DNA from: an uncultured Methylophaga sp.
Lineage (GTDB): Bacteria > Pseudomonadota > Gammaproteobacteria > Nitrosococcales > Methylophagaceae
Assembly (NCBI RefSeq): GCF_947259025.1
Contig: NZ_CAMYKO010000008.1
Coordinates: 1-64,000, forward strand
Direction: 5' to 3'
DNA: 64,000 nucleotides
Shown here: positions 9,135 through 19,902 of the stretch, piece after piece
How positions within the stretch are numbered: position 1 is the stretch's first letter
Layout of the letters: each line of letters starts with the position of its first letter
The notes under the pieces: generated by a model
Told to the model about the DNA's origin: nothing
Databases searched by the model: none
The model's input: only the letters and a program-made list of their open reading frames with translations
Made by a program: the position numbers and the translations under genes

Positions 9135-9578
9135 TTATTTGAGTGCTTTATCTGTTTTTCTAACCAGACGGCCCAGCGCGCCTTTAGGATCGGTCGCTTT
9201 GATGGCTTCCAGGTTAGTCGGTTCGCCGACGACAATCGCGCCGCCCATACCAGCACCCCAGTGAGGGTCACATTTGTACAGGTAAACACCTTCAACGGTC
9301 AGCTCTGGTGTGGTGAAGTTTTCACCCATGGCAGAAGTCCAGCCCGTTGCACCTTCAGGAATGAACTCCACTTCGCCGTCTGCAGTAACAAACTTGGTGT
9401 TAGCAATGTGGCCGTTCATGTTTTCCCAGGAAACAGTGTCACCGGGTTGTGCAACTACAACCATTGGTTTGAATGCAGTGATTGAAGCAGAAACAACGTG
9501 GTTTTCAGCCATCGCTGCAGTAGACATCAGGGTAGCTGCGCCCATTGCGGCAGCAATAAGTGATTTACCGTATTTCAT
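9135..9578 (-). CDS. Pseudoazurin (blue copper protein)
   Basis: Signal peptide, copper ligands in NMNGHIANT and YLYKCDPHWGAGM, FIPEGA motif. Confidence 0.9.
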   Translation of the reverse strand: MKYGKSLIAAAMGAATLMSTAAMAENHVVSASITAFKPMVVVAQPGDTVSWENMNGHIANTKFVTADGEVEFIPEGATGWTSAMGENFTTPELTVEGVYLYKCDPHWGAGMGGAIVVGEPTNLEAIKATDPKGALGRLVRKTDKALK

Positions 9579-9964
9579 TATGGTTCCTCTCGTTTTTTAG
9601 GTTATTTGCCTCAGTGCGGTGCCAGTGTGGCATAGCCAAACTGAACCGAAACTGAACAGAACTAAATCAATATTTTCTTGTTGTTATTGACTTAGTTGAG
9701 TCCGAGACCGCGCGACATACTAACCTGACCCCGAGGGAAAAGTCCAAAAACGATCCGCTCCTGATTGTGGCATATGCCTCATTCCAAGCCAGTAAAAATA
9801 GTCATCAACACACTAGCAGCAGGATTTCGACATCCACTCAGGCATTGGCAGGCATGCGGCGGGTTGGAGATTTTTTGGTTATAATTATGCGCTTAAGTCT
9901 TGAAAAGCTGCTTGCGGGCCGCATTTAGACAAACTGTTAAATTGATGTATGTGAGGACAACAGC

Positions 9965-10240
9965 ATGCCGCTCTATGAATATCGTTGTGATGCCTGTAAC
10001 CATGAATTTGAGGCATTGCAGAAAATCAGTGATCAGCCGCTGGTTCACTGCCCTGCCTGTGAAGCGCCAGAATTACGTAAGCTGGTCTCGGCGGCCGGTT
10101 TCAGACTTAAAGGTCAGGGCTGGTATGAAACAGATTTTAAAACCGGCAGCAAACGTAATCTCGCTGAAACCGGGAAGGCGGCCGAAAGCGCAAAAAAGAC
10201 TGAAGCAGCTGCCTGCGCAAGCGGATGTGGCTGCCACTGA
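9965..10240 (+). CDS. FmdB family zinc-ribbon protein
   Basis: MPLYEYRCDACNHEFEALQKISD...HCPACEA. Confidence 0.93.
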   Translation: MPLYEYRCDACNHEFEALQKISDQPLVHCPACEAPELRKLVSAAGFRLKGQGWYETDFKTGSKRNLAETGKAAESAKKTEAAACASGCGCH

Positions 10241-10261
10241 ACTTATTATATATCGTCTGTG

Positions 10262-10562
10262 ATGCGTTATTACCCGACGGCCGGACATCATGCGGACAAG
10301 CCATTGAGGCGTGATGATATGGCCCCGGCATCTCGCTGGCGGTTGTGTTAGTGCTCGCAACCGGTATGATCGTGGGCAATTTGCGGAAGCGCTTTTCGGC
10401 AGTCTCGATCAAGCGCTGTTGTCTGAGAGGCGAGTCAGCAGCCTGGAATCAGGTCTCATTCCAATGACTTCCTGTCCTGGGAACGAAATAAAGAAAAACA
10501 ACCGAGTCCCATCTGATGAAGACATGGCCGAGCTGGGTTTCAGCATCAGAAATACGATATAG
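10262..10562 (+). pseudogene. Decayed DUF502-family membrane protein gene
   Basis: Conserved slot between fmdB and aspS. Fragments in different frames match DUF502: (P)GISLAVVLVLATGMIVGN, QFAEALFGS and VPSDEDMAELGFSI. Confidence 0.55.
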
Positions 10563-10631
10563 AGACAACAAGCTCAATACATATAGGGTTCCGGTCACAC
10601 CGGGGCAGTTTAGAAACAAGATATAACAAGA

Positions 10632-12431
10632 TTGGAAAACTTTATGCGTAGCCATTATTGCGGCGAAGTTAACGAAACGTTGGAAGGGCAATCAGTCACG
10701 GTTGTCGGGTGGATGCATCGCCGTCGAGATCATGGTGGCGTGATCTTTATTGACCTGCGGGATCGTGACGGCCTGGTACAGGTGGTCTGCAATCCGGAAG
10801 ATGCCGACAGTTTTGCCACTGCCGACCGGGTACGCAGTGAATATGTGTTGCAGATTGAAGGTAAGGTTCGTTTACGTCCCGCCGGTAGTGATAATCCGGA
10901 GTTGAAAAGCGGTAAAATCGAGATTATTGCCACCAAGCTGGATATTCTGAACACCTCGGAAACCCCGCCTTTCCCGCTGCATGAACTGCTCGATGTCAAT
11001 GAAGATATCCGTCTGCGTCATCGTTATATCGATCTGCGCCGTCCGGAAATGCAACAGCGCCTGCGTCTGCGCTCACAAATCACCCGACATCTGCGTAACT
11101 TCCTTGATGATCACGGCTTCCTTGATATCGAAACGCCGATCCTGACCAAGGCCACCCCGGAAGGCGCCCGTGATTACCTGGTGCCCAGTCGTACCCATCC
11201 GGGCGAGTTCTTTGCCCTGCCGCAGTCACCACAGTTGTTCAAGCAGTTGCTGATGATGTCGGGCATGGATCGCTACTACCAGGTCGTGCGCTGCTTCCGT
11301 GATGAGGATCTGCGCGCTGACCGTCAGCCAGAATTTACTCAGCTTGACATCGAAACCTCGTTTGTCGAGGAAGAAGACTTTATGTCGCTGATGGAAGAGC
11401 TGATCCGCAGCCTGTTTGCCAATGTGCTTGAAGAAGCACTGCCCAACCCATTCCCGCGCATGACCTATGCCGAGGCCATGGCGCGCTATGGCAGTGACAA
11501 GCCCGATCTGCGCATTCCACTGGAACTGGTGGAAGTCAGCGATCTGATGAAAGAAGTCGACTTCAAGGTATTCTCCGGCCCGGCCAATGACGAGCGCGGC
11601 CGCGTTGCTGCCTTGCGTGTGCCGGGCGGTAATGAGCTGACCCGCAAGCAAATTGATGACTACACCAAATTTGTCGGCATCTACGGTGCCAAAGGGCTGG
11701 CCTATATTAAGGTCAACGATGTCGCTGCCGGCCGTGAAGGCTTGCAATCACCGATCCTGAAATTCCTGCCTGATGACGTTGTAGAAGCGATCATGCAGCG
11801 CGTGGGCGCTGAAAATGGCGATCTGGTGTTCTTCGGTGCGGATAAAACCACCGTGGTCAATGAATCGCTGGGCGCTTTGCGCGTCAAGCTGGGCCATGAT
11901 CTGGATATGGTTGAGAAGGGATGGCGTCCGCTGTGGGTTGTAGCCTTCCCGATGTTTGAGTGGGATGACAAAACGGAACGCTGGTATGCATTGCATCATC
12001 CGTTCACCGCGCCGCGCGAGTCTGATATCGAGTTACTCGAATCAGATCCGGAAAAATGCCTGTCACGTGCCTACGATATGGTGTTGAATGGGACGGAACT
12101 GGGCGGTGGTTCGATTCGTATCCACAAGTCCGATGTGCAGAAGAAAGTCTTTGAACTTTTGGGCATTGGCGAAGAAGAAGCCAGAGATAAATTCGGCTTC
12201 CTGCTGGATGCACTGAAATATGGCTGTCCGCCGCATGGTGGCCTGGCATTTGGTCTGGATCGGCTGGTGATGCTGATGACCGGCTCAGCGTCGATTCGCG
12301 ATGTAATGGCATTCCCTAAAACCCAGTCTGCCAGTTGTCTGCTGACCGATGCGCCCAGCCAGATTGGTGATGATCAGCTTCGCGAACTGAACATTCGCCT
12401 GCGTAAATTGCCTAACGCAGAGACCCAGTAA
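10632..12431 (+). CDS. aspS: Aspartyl-tRNA synthetase
   Basis: Full-length 599 aa; [43 protein letters not shown]; class II motif 3 [13 protein letters not shown]. Confidence 0.98.
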   Translation: MENFMRSHYCGEVNETLEGQSVTVVGWMHRRRDHGGVIFIDLRDRDGLVQVVCNPEDADSFATADRVRSEYVLQIEGKVRLRPAGSDNPELKSGKIEIIATKLDILNTSETPPFPLHELLDVNEDIRLRHRYIDLRRPEMQQRLRLRSQITRHLRNFLDDHGFLDIETPILTKATPEGARDYLVPSRTHPGEFFALPQSPQLFKQLLMMSGMDRYYQVVRCFRDEDLRADRQPEFTQLDIETSFVEEEDFMSLMEELIRSLFANVLEEALPNPFPRMTYAEAMARYGSDKPDLRIPLELVEVSDLMKEVDFKVFSGPANDERGRVAALRVPGGNELTRKQIDDYTKFVGIYGAKGLAYIKVNDVAAGREGLQSPILKFLPDDVVEAIMQRVGAENGDLVFFGADKTTVVNESLGALRVKLGHDLDMVEKGWRPLWVVAFPMFEWDDKTERWYALHHPFTAPRESDIELLESDPEKCLSRAYDMVLNGTELGGGSIRIHKSDVQKKVFELLGIGEEEARDKFGFLLDALKYGCPPHGGLAFGLDRLVMLMTGSASIRDVMAFPKTQSASCLLTDAPSQIGDDQLRELNIRLRKLPNAETQ

Positions 12432-12444
12432 TAGGGAGAAAAAC

Positions 12445-13551
12445 ATGATTGTGGCCAACAGAGAAATTCCGTTTGATGACTATTTTTCGCTGAGCGATGA
12501 AGTCTGCGAAGCCCGTATCGCTGCGGCCAAAGAAAAGCTTGGCGATGATCTGGTCATTCTCGGCCACCACTATCAGCGTAATGAAGTATTCCGTCACGCT
12601 GATTTTTCCGGTGACTCACTGAAACTGTCACGCAATGCCGCCAGCTCTGATGCCAAGTACATCGTGTTCTGTGGCGTGCACTTTATGGCAGAAGTGGCGG
12701 ATATTCTGTCGCGCCCGGATCAGGTTGCGATCCTGCCGGATATGGCGGCAGGCTGTTCCATGGCCGATATGGCGAATCGCGTTAATGTCGACCGCGCCTG
12801 GGAAGAAATGAAGCAAGTGCTCGACCCGGACGAGATGGTCACGCCGATTACCTATATCAATTCAGCGGCCGATCTGAAGTCCTTCTGCGGCAAGCACGGC
12901 GGTATTGTCTGCACCTCGACCAATGCGCCGCATGTGCTGGACTGGGCGTTTTCCAATCGTGAAAAAGTGCTGTTCTTCCCGGATCAGCATCTGGGCCGTA
13001 ATACCGGCTACAAGATGGGCATTCCGCTCGATGAAATGGTGGTCTGGGATTTTGATAAACCGATGGGCGGCCTGACCCCGGAAGAACTGAAAAACGCCAA
13101 AATGATCCTGTGGAAAGGCTATTGCTCAGTGCATCAGATGTTCCAGCCGGTGCAGATTGATAACTTCCTGGAAAAACATCCGGAAACCAAGGTGATTTCT
13201 CACCCCGAGTGCAGCTTTGAAGTCTGCCAGAAGTCGGATTACGTCGGCTCCACTGAGTATATCGTCAAAACCATTGCTGACAGTGAACCCGGCACCCGCT
13301 GGCTGGTGGGCACCGAATTAAACCTGGTGAACCGTTTGAACGAGCAGTTCCAGCCGGAAGGCAAATCGGTGCACTTTATGTCGCCGACTGTGTGCATGTG
13401 CTCCACCATGTTCCGCACCGATCCGCAGCATTTGTTGTGGGTGCTGGAGAATCTAGTTGAGGGTAATGTCGTCAACCAGGTGCTGGTTGATGAAACCACA
13501 GCAGCACAGGCCAAACTGGCTCTGGACAGGATGCTGGCGTTACCGATTTAA
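12445..13551 (+). CDS. nadA: Quinolinate synthase
   Basis: LGHHYQRNEV, CGVHFMAE, HPECSFEV, MSPTVCMCSTMF. Confidence 0.96.
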   Translation: MIVANREIPFDDYFSLSDEVCEARIAAAKEKLGDDLVILGHHYQRNEVFRHADFSGDSLKLSRNAASSDAKYIVFCGVHFMAEVADILSRPDQVAILPDMAAGCSMADMANRVNVDRAWEEMKQVLDPDEMVTPITYINSAADLKSFCGKHGGIVCTSTNAPHVLDWAFSNREKVLFFPDQHLGRNTGYKMGIPLDEMVVWDFDKPMGGLTPEELKNAKMILWKGYCSVHQMFQPVQIDNFLEKHPETKVISHPECSFEVCQKSDYVGSTEYIVKTIADSEPGTRWLVGTELNLVNRLNEQFQPEGKSVHFMSPTVCMCSTMFRTDPQHLLWVLENLVEGNVVNQVLVDETTAAQAKLALDRMLALPI

Positions 13552-13566
13552 TCGCAGGAGGGCAAC

Positions 13567-13761
13567 ATGGCTGAGCAAAGACCGGCCTGTACCGAGCAGG
13601 TATACCATGTGACACGCAAGGATTTACCTTTGTCCTGCCCTTTGCCTGATATGCCAGCCTGGAATGCCCACCCACGCGTTTATCTGCCACTTGAAGACAA
13701 GGGCGAAGTGCGCTGTCCTTATTGTGGTGCGCTGTTTTTGCTGAAAGACGAAGCATCATGA
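13567..13761 (+). CDS. Zinc-finger domain-containing protein (zf-CHCC type)
   Basis: HPRVYLPLEDKGEVRCPYCGALFLL. Confidence 0.8.
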   Translation: MAEQRPACTEQVYHVTRKDLPLSCPLPDMPAWNAHPRVYLPLEDKGEVRCPYCGALFLLKDEAS

Positions 13762-14159
13762 AGCAGGTGGAGGTCGCGGTCGCGATATTGCTCAATGGCG
13801 ATAACAAAGTGCTGACCAGCTGGCGTCAGCCTCATCAACATCAGGGTGGTTTGTGGGAGTTTCCCGGCGGTAAACGCGAGGCCGATGAAACCATGCTTGA
13901 TGCCCTGAAACGCGAAATCCATGAAGAACTCGGTGTTCAGGTCGAACACGCGGAACCGTTTGTCCGCATTGACCATGATTACGGTGATAAAAAAGTCAGT
14001 CTCAACGTCTGGCTGGTATCACAGTTTACGGGTGAGCCCAGTGGTCGTGAAGGTCAACCCTTACGCTGGCAGGCCGTGGACGAGATGCAGGCGGATGAGT
14101 TTCCGGCGGCGAATAGCGCCATTATCGACGCATTGAAACAGGCGTCGCTGCTGGCTTAG
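13758..14159 (+). CDS. mutT: 8-oxo-dGTP diphosphatase / NUDIX hydrolase
   Basis: Nudix box [24 protein letters not shown]. Confidence 0.9.
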   Translation: MKQVEVAVAILLNGDNKVLTSWRQPHQHQGGLWEFPGGKREADETMLDALKREIHEELGVQVEHAEPFVRIDHDYGDKKVSLNVWLVSQFTGEPSGREGQPLRWQAVDEMQADEFPAANSAIIDALKQASLLA

Positions 14160-14341
14160 TGAAAGTCGTCCGGATCCTGCTCCGTATTAAATGCCGGTTC
14201 GCCCGGAATCTTGTGGCCCTCAGCGGCCCATTCTCCCAGATCGATCAGTTTGCAGCGTTCGCTGCAAAACGGTTTCCATTTCTGATCGTCCTGCCAAGGG
14301 ACATTTTTGCCGCAGGTAGGGCAGTTAACAGTGGTGACCAT
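14156..14341 (-). CDS. yacG: DNA gyrase inhibitor YacG (zinc-binding)
   Basis: [12 protein letters not shown]...[15 protein letters not shown]. Confidence 0.93.
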   Translation of the reverse strand: MVTTVNCPTCGKNVPWQDDQKWKPFCSERCKLIDLGEWAAEGHKIPGEPAFNTEQDPDDFH

Positions 14342-14343
14342 AA

Positions 14344-15114
14344 TTACATTGCACAGCAACTGAGCCCAAAAGCCACCGGCTCATGAACCTGTTGCGGTCG
14401 CTGATTGATATCAAATGCCATAAAACGCACAGTAAAGCGGTGTTTACCGCCACTGACTTCGGGGAAATAACTGACGCCGGAAGGGATCTGCACTCTGATC
14501 AACTGGTAAGGCTGATTGGTATCCAAACTGCGCTGAAAAAAGCCGTCATCGGCCGATTCCTGGCGGAACCCGACGCTGCCCCGGATCAGGCGCAGACTCA
14601 TTTCAATCGCAGTACGCACCGAATCAAACTCGCTTAGCCACTGTAGACACTGGACACTGCGGGTCTCGGCATCAGTGTGCTGTAGCCAGAAGTGGTAGGC
14701 CGGCAAATCAAACTCACAGGTGCCACCAGGAATACTGGAACGTTGACGAATGCCATAGAGGAATTCATTTTCACGCAGGCCCTGACCGATGCCGGTTTTT
14801 TGCACATGCAGGGCATCAAGGTTCTGATCCAGATCGCCCAGCAGTGCCTCCAGCGCATGGCTATCCACACCCGGCGCGTTCTCCAGCGCACTGAGGTTGG
14901 CAGTCAGCCGCTCAATTTCTTTCATCAATTCCTGTTTGAGGTCGCTGCGTTCAAACACGCTGAGCATGTTGAGCATGGCATCCAGGGCATCGCGATGATG
15001 CATTTCGCTGTCACCGCTGAGGGCGTTATCGACACGTCTGAACAGGAATTCCAGCCGCAGAAAAGTCCGGATGCGTTCGTTCAGAGGTTGTTCAAAAGTA
15101 ATCTTGTCTGACAC
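14344..15114 (-). CDS. zapD: Cell division protein ZapD
   Basis: [21 protein letters not shown]; adjacent to yacG and coaE. Confidence 0.93.
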   Translation of the reverse strand: MSDKITFEQPLNERIRTFLRLEFLFRRVDNALSGDSEMHHRDALDAMLNMLSVFERSDLKQELMKEIERLTANLSALENAPGVDSHALEALLGDLDQNLDALHVQKTGIGQGLRENEFLYGIRQRSSIPGGTCEFDLPAYHFWLQHTDAETRSVQCLQWLSEFDSVRTAIEMSLRLIRGSVGFRQESADDGFFQRSLDTNQPYQLIRVQIPSGVSYFPEVSGGKHRFTVRFMAFDINQRPQQVHEPVAFGLSCCAM

Positions 15115-15180
15115 GGAGTCTCATCAATTCTGACGGCTAATAATGGCCTTATTGTCCATGACTGTGCCCGGCCAAGCAAC

Positions 15181-15786
15181 TCAGGCTTGGGTGGCGGCGA
15201 GTTTAAGGTATTGCTGGTGAAGCTGACTGACCAGAGGCGTAAGCGCCTCAGCACTGCCGTTATTATCAATCACATCGTCAGCGATAGCTAGCCTCTGTTC
15301 TGGCGTTGCCTGACCTGCCAGCATTTGTTGCGCCTGTGCATTGCTGATGCCATCACGGGCGGTTAAGCGCGCAATCTGGCGAGCGGGAGCCGTATCCACG
15401 ACCAGGACGCGATCAACCAGATCCTGCATCGCGGCCTCAGTCAGCAGCGGGATGGATAAAATACAGTAGGGCTGGCGGCATTGTTCAGCCTGAGCCAGCA
15501 TTTGTTGGCGTACCCGGGGATGAATAATGGCTTCCAGATCTTGCTTGGCTTTGGTATCAGTAAAAATCCGCTGCCGCAGCCAGGCGCGGTTGATGTTGTC
15601 ATTATCCAAAAGCACCTGCTGGCCAAATAAAGCGAGTACTGACTGATAACAGTCGCTGCCTTTGTCCAGCAACTGGCGGGCAATAACATCGGCATCAATG
15701 ATGGGCACACCCAAAGCCGAAAACAGCTCACTGACGGTGGTTTTGCCGCTGGCAACGCCGCCGGTGAGTCCCACCTTGAAAACCAT
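15181..15786 (-). CDS. coaE: Dephospho-CoA kinase
   Basis: VGLTGGVASGKTTVSELF. Confidence 0.95.
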   Translation of the reverse strand: MVFKVGLTGGVASGKTTVSELFSALGVPIIDADVIARQLLDKGSDCYQSVLALFGQQVLLDNDNINRAWLRQRIFTDTKAKQDLEAIIHPRVRQQMLAQAEQCRQPYCILSIPLLTEAAMQDLVDRVLVVDTAPARQIARLTARDGISNAQAQQMLAGQATPEQRLAIADDVIDNNGSAEALTPLVSQLHQQYLKLAATQA

Positions 15787-16658
15787 CAGCCCAGTCCTGC
15801 GCTGCTCAGATAAGCCCGGTTCAGTGTTTCACCCCAGATCAGCGCAATCCAGCCTGCAGCCGCCAGATAGGGGCCAAAAGGAATAGGAATCTCACGCTGA
15901 TGTTGTTTCAACAATACCAGCGTAATGCCGACCACGGCGCCTACCAAAGATGACAGCAACACTATCATCGGCAGATATTGCCAGCCCAGCCAGGCGCCCA
16001 AAGCAGCCAGCAGCTTGAAGTCGCCATAGCCCATGCCTTCCTTGCCTGTCACCAGCCGGAACAAGTGGTAAATGCTCCATAGCGACAGATAACCGGCAAT
16101 TGCACCAATCACGCTGCTGCTGAGATCAGTAAAAACACCAAACAGATTGAACAGCAGCCCCAGCCAGACCAACGGCAAGGTAATTTTGTCAGGTAATAAC
16201 TGCTGATCGACATCAATGAATGTCAGGGCAATCAATGACCAGGTCAAAAGCAGGGCACCGGCGCAGACCCAACTGACACCGAAATGCCAGGCAACCAGCG
16301 CCGACATAATGCCAGTCAAAGCCTCTATAAGCGGGTAGCGCAATGAAATGGGGGCGCGGCAGGCGCGGCATTTACCACCCAGAAACAGGTAACTCACAAT
16401 CGGTATGTTTTCGACAGCAGTGATGGCGTGCTGGCAGTGCGGACAACGAGAGCGCGGTACTGAGAGGTTGAACCTATCGGCCTCAAAGGTAGCTTCTTCG
16501 CCATTGAGTGCGGCGCACTCGGCCTGCCATTCACGTTGCATCATCAGCGGTAAACGATAGATCACCACGTTGAGGAAACTGCCGACCATCAGGCCCAGCA
16601 ACAGGATAACCGTCAGCCACGCCAAAGCTGACGATTGCAGGTATTGAATCAATTCCAT
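15786..16658 (-). CDS. pilD: Prepilin peptidase
   Basis: GSFLNVVIYRLPLM, RCPHCQHAI/CRACRAPIS, GMGYGDFKLLAALGAWLGW. Confidence 0.96.
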   Translation of the reverse strand: MELIQYLQSSALAWLTVILLLGLMVGSFLNVVIYRLPLMMQREWQAECAALNGEEATFEADRFNLSVPRSRCPHCQHAITAVENIPIVSYLFLGGKCRACRAPISLRYPLIEALTGIMSALVAWHFGVSWVCAGALLLTWSLIALTFIDVDQQLLPDKITLPLVWLGLLFNLFGVFTDLSSSVIGAIAGYLSLWSIYHLFRLVTGKEGMGYGDFKLLAALGAWLGWQYLPMIVLLSSLVGAVVGITLVLLKQHQREIPIPFGPYLAAAGWIALIWGETLNRAYLSSAGLG

Positions 16659-16661
16659 GTT

Positions 16662-17912
16662 TTAAATAGCGGCGCCCAGCTTGAATATAGGCAGGTACAT
16701 GGCGATAACCAGGGTACCGACGATACCACCCAGGAACACCATAATGATGGGCTCCATCAGCGCTGTCATATTGTCTACCGCGTCATCCACTTCACGCTCG
16801 TAGAAATCCGCCACTTTGGCCAGCATCGAGTCGAGTGAGCCCGATTCCTCACCAATCGCCGTCATCTGCACGACCATATTGGGAAAAAGCTCAGTATCGA
16901 GCATGGCTTTATTCAGCTGAGTACCGGTCGCGACATCATCACGCATTTCCAGCGTCGCTTCGCCGTAGACGATATTACCGGTGGCACCGGCCACAGAGGT
17001 CATCGCCTCTACCATGGGCACACCGGCCTTAAACATGGTGGAAAAAGTGCGTGAGAAGCGGGCAATCGCGGCCTTGGTCATTACGGCACCAATGACCGGC
17101 ATTTTCAGCAACATGCGGTCAAGAAAATGCTGGACTTTTCTCGAGCGCTTTCTGGCCGCCATAAAGCCCATCACTACGCCGATAATGACGCCGAAAATCA
17201 GCCACCATTTTTCCTGGAATACTTCAGAAACTTTGATCACCAGTTTGGTCAACCCAGGCAGGTCGGCGCCAAAGCCCTGGAACAGAGACTGGAACTGCGG
17301 GATAACAAAAATCATCAGGATCGCGGTCACAATAAACGCCACTACGATTATTGCCGTCGGGTAGACCAGCGCTTTTTTGATCTTGGCTTTCAGCGCTTCG
17401 GTTTTTTCCTGGTAGGTGGCGATCTCATGCAGCAGTGTTTCCAATGTACCGGATTGCTCACCGGCATTGACCAGGTTGACGTATAGGTCATCAAAGTACA
17501 GTGGAAACTTGGCCAGTGAATCCGCTAGGCTGGTGCCTGACTCTACATCAGCTTTAATCGCCAGTACCATTTCCTGCATGCTGGCGTTTTCGTGACCCTC
17601 GCCGATAATTTGCAGCGCCTGCATCAGCGGCACACCGGATGACATCATGGTCGCCAGCTGGCGGCTGAATATAGCAATGTCGGTGGTTTTGATCTTGGGT
17701 TTGCGCGGGGCAAACAAATCTTTGGGTTTTTTCTTGACCTTCAATGGCGCCACACCCTGCTTGCGCAGCTCGGCTCGCACCTGGTTGACACTTTCACCGC
17801 TTAACTGGCCCTTTACCCGGCGACCCTGTTTGTTGGTGCCCTGCCAGAGATAAATGTTGGGGACTTTTGCCTTTTTGGGCTTACCTGCCTGCGCTTGAGC
17901 TGCTTGTGCCAC
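16662..17912 (-). CDS. pilC: Type IV pilus inner-membrane platform protein
   Basis: GspF/PilC repeats; between pilD and pilB. Confidence 0.95.
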   Translation of the reverse strand: MAQAAQAQAGKPKKAKVPNIYLWQGTNKQGRRVKGQLSGESVNQVRAELRKQGVAPLKVKKKPKDLFAPRKPKIKTTDIAIFSRQLATMMSSGVPLMQALQIIGEGHENASMQEMVLAIKADVESGTSLADSLAKFPLYFDDLYVNLVNAGEQSGTLETLLHEIATYQEKTEALKAKIKKALVYPTAIIVVAFIVTAILMIFVIPQFQSLFQGFGADLPGLTKLVIKVSEVFQEKWWLIFGVIIGVVMGFMAARKRSRKVQHFLDRMLLKMPVIGAVMTKAAIARFSRTFSTMFKAGVPMVEAMTSVAGATGNIVYGEATLEMRDDVATGTQLNKAMLDTELFPNMVVQMTAIGEESGSLDSMLAKVADFYEREVDDAVDNMTALMEPIIMVFLGGIVGTLVIAMYLPIFKLGAAI

Positions 17913-17915
17913 CCT

Positions 17916-19631
17916 TTACTCCTTAATCACACGGTTGATTTCATCCAGGCTGGTAAGCCCGGCGGCGACCTTTTTCAAACCCGATTTACGCAAATCGTCA
18001 ATGCCTTCTTTATCAGCCTGATCTTCAAGCTGGATAGAGTTACCACCTTCCATAATAATGCGTCCCATGGCATCGGACACCGGCATCACCTGGTAAATAC
18101 CGACCCGACCTTTATAGCCTTCAGTACAACTATCACAACCTACGGCTTTGTAGGTGGTAATGCCGGCCTCAATCTGCTCCTGGCTGAACCCTTCTTCCTG
18201 CAATACATCGTTTGGCAGGTTTTCAGAGGCTTTACAGTTGCTGCAAAGACGGCGTGCCAGACGCTGGGCGATAATCAATGACACCGCCGAGGCGATATTG
18301 AAGGCCGGCACACCCATATTGGCGAGACGGGTCAGCGTCTGCGGGGCGTCATTGGTATGCAGGGTGGAGAACACCATATGACCGGTCTGCGCCGCCTTGA
18401 TAGCGATTTCGGCGGTTTCCAGGTCACGAATCTCACCCACCATGATGATATCTGGATCCTGACGCAGGAATGCGCGCAACGCCGCAGAGAAGTCAAAGCC
18501 AATAGCGGGATGCACATTGACCTGGTTGACGCCGGGCAGGCTGATTTCAGCCGGGTCTTCGGCAGTGGAAATATTGCGGTCGCCGGTGTTGAGTATGTTC
18601 AGCGCGGTATACAGCGATACCGTCTTACCACTACCGGTGGGACCGGTCACCAGAATCATGCCATAAGGTTTGTGCATGGTTTCCAGGAAAGTGGCTTTCT
18701 GATCCTCTTCGTAGCCCAGTGCATCAATCCCCAACTGGGCACTGGTGGGATCGAGGATCCGCAGCACAATCTTTTCACCAAACAGGGTCGGACAGGTGTT
18801 CACACGAAAGTCGATGGCTTTGGTTTTCGACAATTTAAGTCGCATCCGGCCATCCTGGGGGATTCGGCGTTCGGCAATATTGAGCCGTGACAGCACTTTC
18901 AGTCGCGCGGCAATACGGCCGCCCAGCGCGACCGGGGCACCTTTCATTTCATGCAGAATGCCATCAATCCGCATCCTGACCCGGTATTTTTTCTCATAGG
19001 GTTCGAAGTGAATATCCGACGCCCCAGACTTGATGGCGGTGGTGAGAATGCCATTGATAAAGCGCACCACCGGCGTGTCATCAATATTGGTTTCGGTGAT
19101 GTCGTCAGCGCGCTCGGTTTCATCCGGACCCAGATCGATATCATCAAGGTCGGCGTCACCGAAGTCATCCAGTTGTTCTTCGGCTTTGTCGAGGGCTTTT
19201 TCAATAACGCCCGACAGTTTCTGCTCATCAACCAGAACCGGGTAGGTATTCATCGCGGTATTGAACTGAAACTCGTCCAAAGCCTGCAGGTTGGTGGGGT
19301 CAGACAGGGCCACATAGAGTCGCTTGCCGCGCTTGAAAAGGGGCAGGGCATTATGCTGTCGGATCAGCTTTTCCTGGATTAGATCGGTCGCCGTCATATC
19401 CAGGTTCATGGCCTCGATATCAAACAGGGGGACACCAAATTCCTGCGAGGCAATAGCGGCGATGTCCGCGCTGCCGAGGATCTTGTGATTTACCAAGTAG
19501 GTAACAAAGGGTTGTTTGGCTTCCTTAGCGGCTGACTGGGCGGACAGCGCCTGCTCCTCGTTCAGCAGACCTTCGTTAACCAGACGTCTGGCCAGACCGC
19601 TCAGTCTCATGGGGGTTGCCATATTTGCCAT
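17916..19631 (-). CDS. pilB: Type IV pilus assembly ATPase
   Basis: GPTGSGKTVSLYTAL, C-x2-C zinc motif CSNCKA...CDSCTEGYKGR; start at MANMATPMRLSGLARR. Confidence 0.95.
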   Translation of the reverse strand: MANMATPMRLSGLARRLVNEGLLNEEQALSAQSAAKEAKQPFVTYLVNHKILGSADIAAIASQEFGVPLFDIEAMNLDMTATDLIQEKLIRQHNALPLFKRGKRLYVALSDPTNLQALDEFQFNTAMNTYPVLVDEQKLSGVIEKALDKAEEQLDDFGDADLDDIDLGPDETERADDITETNIDDTPVVRFINGILTTAIKSGASDIHFEPYEKKYRVRMRIDGILHEMKGAPVALGGRIAARLKVLSRLNIAERRIPQDGRMRLKLSKTKAIDFRVNTCPTLFGEKIVLRILDPTSAQLGIDALGYEEDQKATFLETMHKPYGMILVTGPTGSGKTVSLYTALNILNTGDRNISTAEDPAEISLPGVNQVNVHPAIGFDFSAALRAFLRQDPDIIMVGEIRDLETAEIAIKAAQTGHMVFSTLHTNDAPQTLTRLANMGVPAFNIASAVSLIIAQRLARRLCSNCKASENLPNDVLQEEGFSQEQIEAGITTYKAVGCDSCTEGYKGRVGIYQVMPVSDAMGRIIMEGGNSIQLEDQADKEGIDDLRKSGLKKVAAGLTSLDEINRVIKE

Positions 19632-19768
19632 GACTATTTGCGATTCCTTAACATAAGCAGAGCTCTTAAAGGCTAATAGTATGTAACTTATACAAGAAAT
19701 TCTAGTTAATGTATCAAGACTTTGCCTTTGTGGCTGTATATACTGCCTTAACTTTTGGGGAATCAACT

Positions 19769-19894
19769 ATGCAATTTTTGTCACGCCGGACCATGCTGGC
19801 GATGCTGTGTGCAGCCATGATGCTGACTGCCTGTGGTCAGAAAGGGGATCTCTACCTGCCCGAAGGTCAGGCTGAAACAGTGATGGTCGGGTAA
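19769..19894 (+). CDS. lptM: Small lipoprotein (LptM/YifL-like)
   Basis: Lipobox [16 protein letters not shown] upstream of lysA. Confidence 0.8.
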   Translation: MQFLSRRTMLAMLCAAMMLTACGQKGDLYLPEGQAETVMVG

Positions 19895-19902
19895 GCAGCG
19901 TC

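Noticed and set aside
10311-10562. 83-aa ORF between fmdB and aspS
   Set aside because: Not a gene on its own; better explained as part of the decayed DUF502 reading frame.
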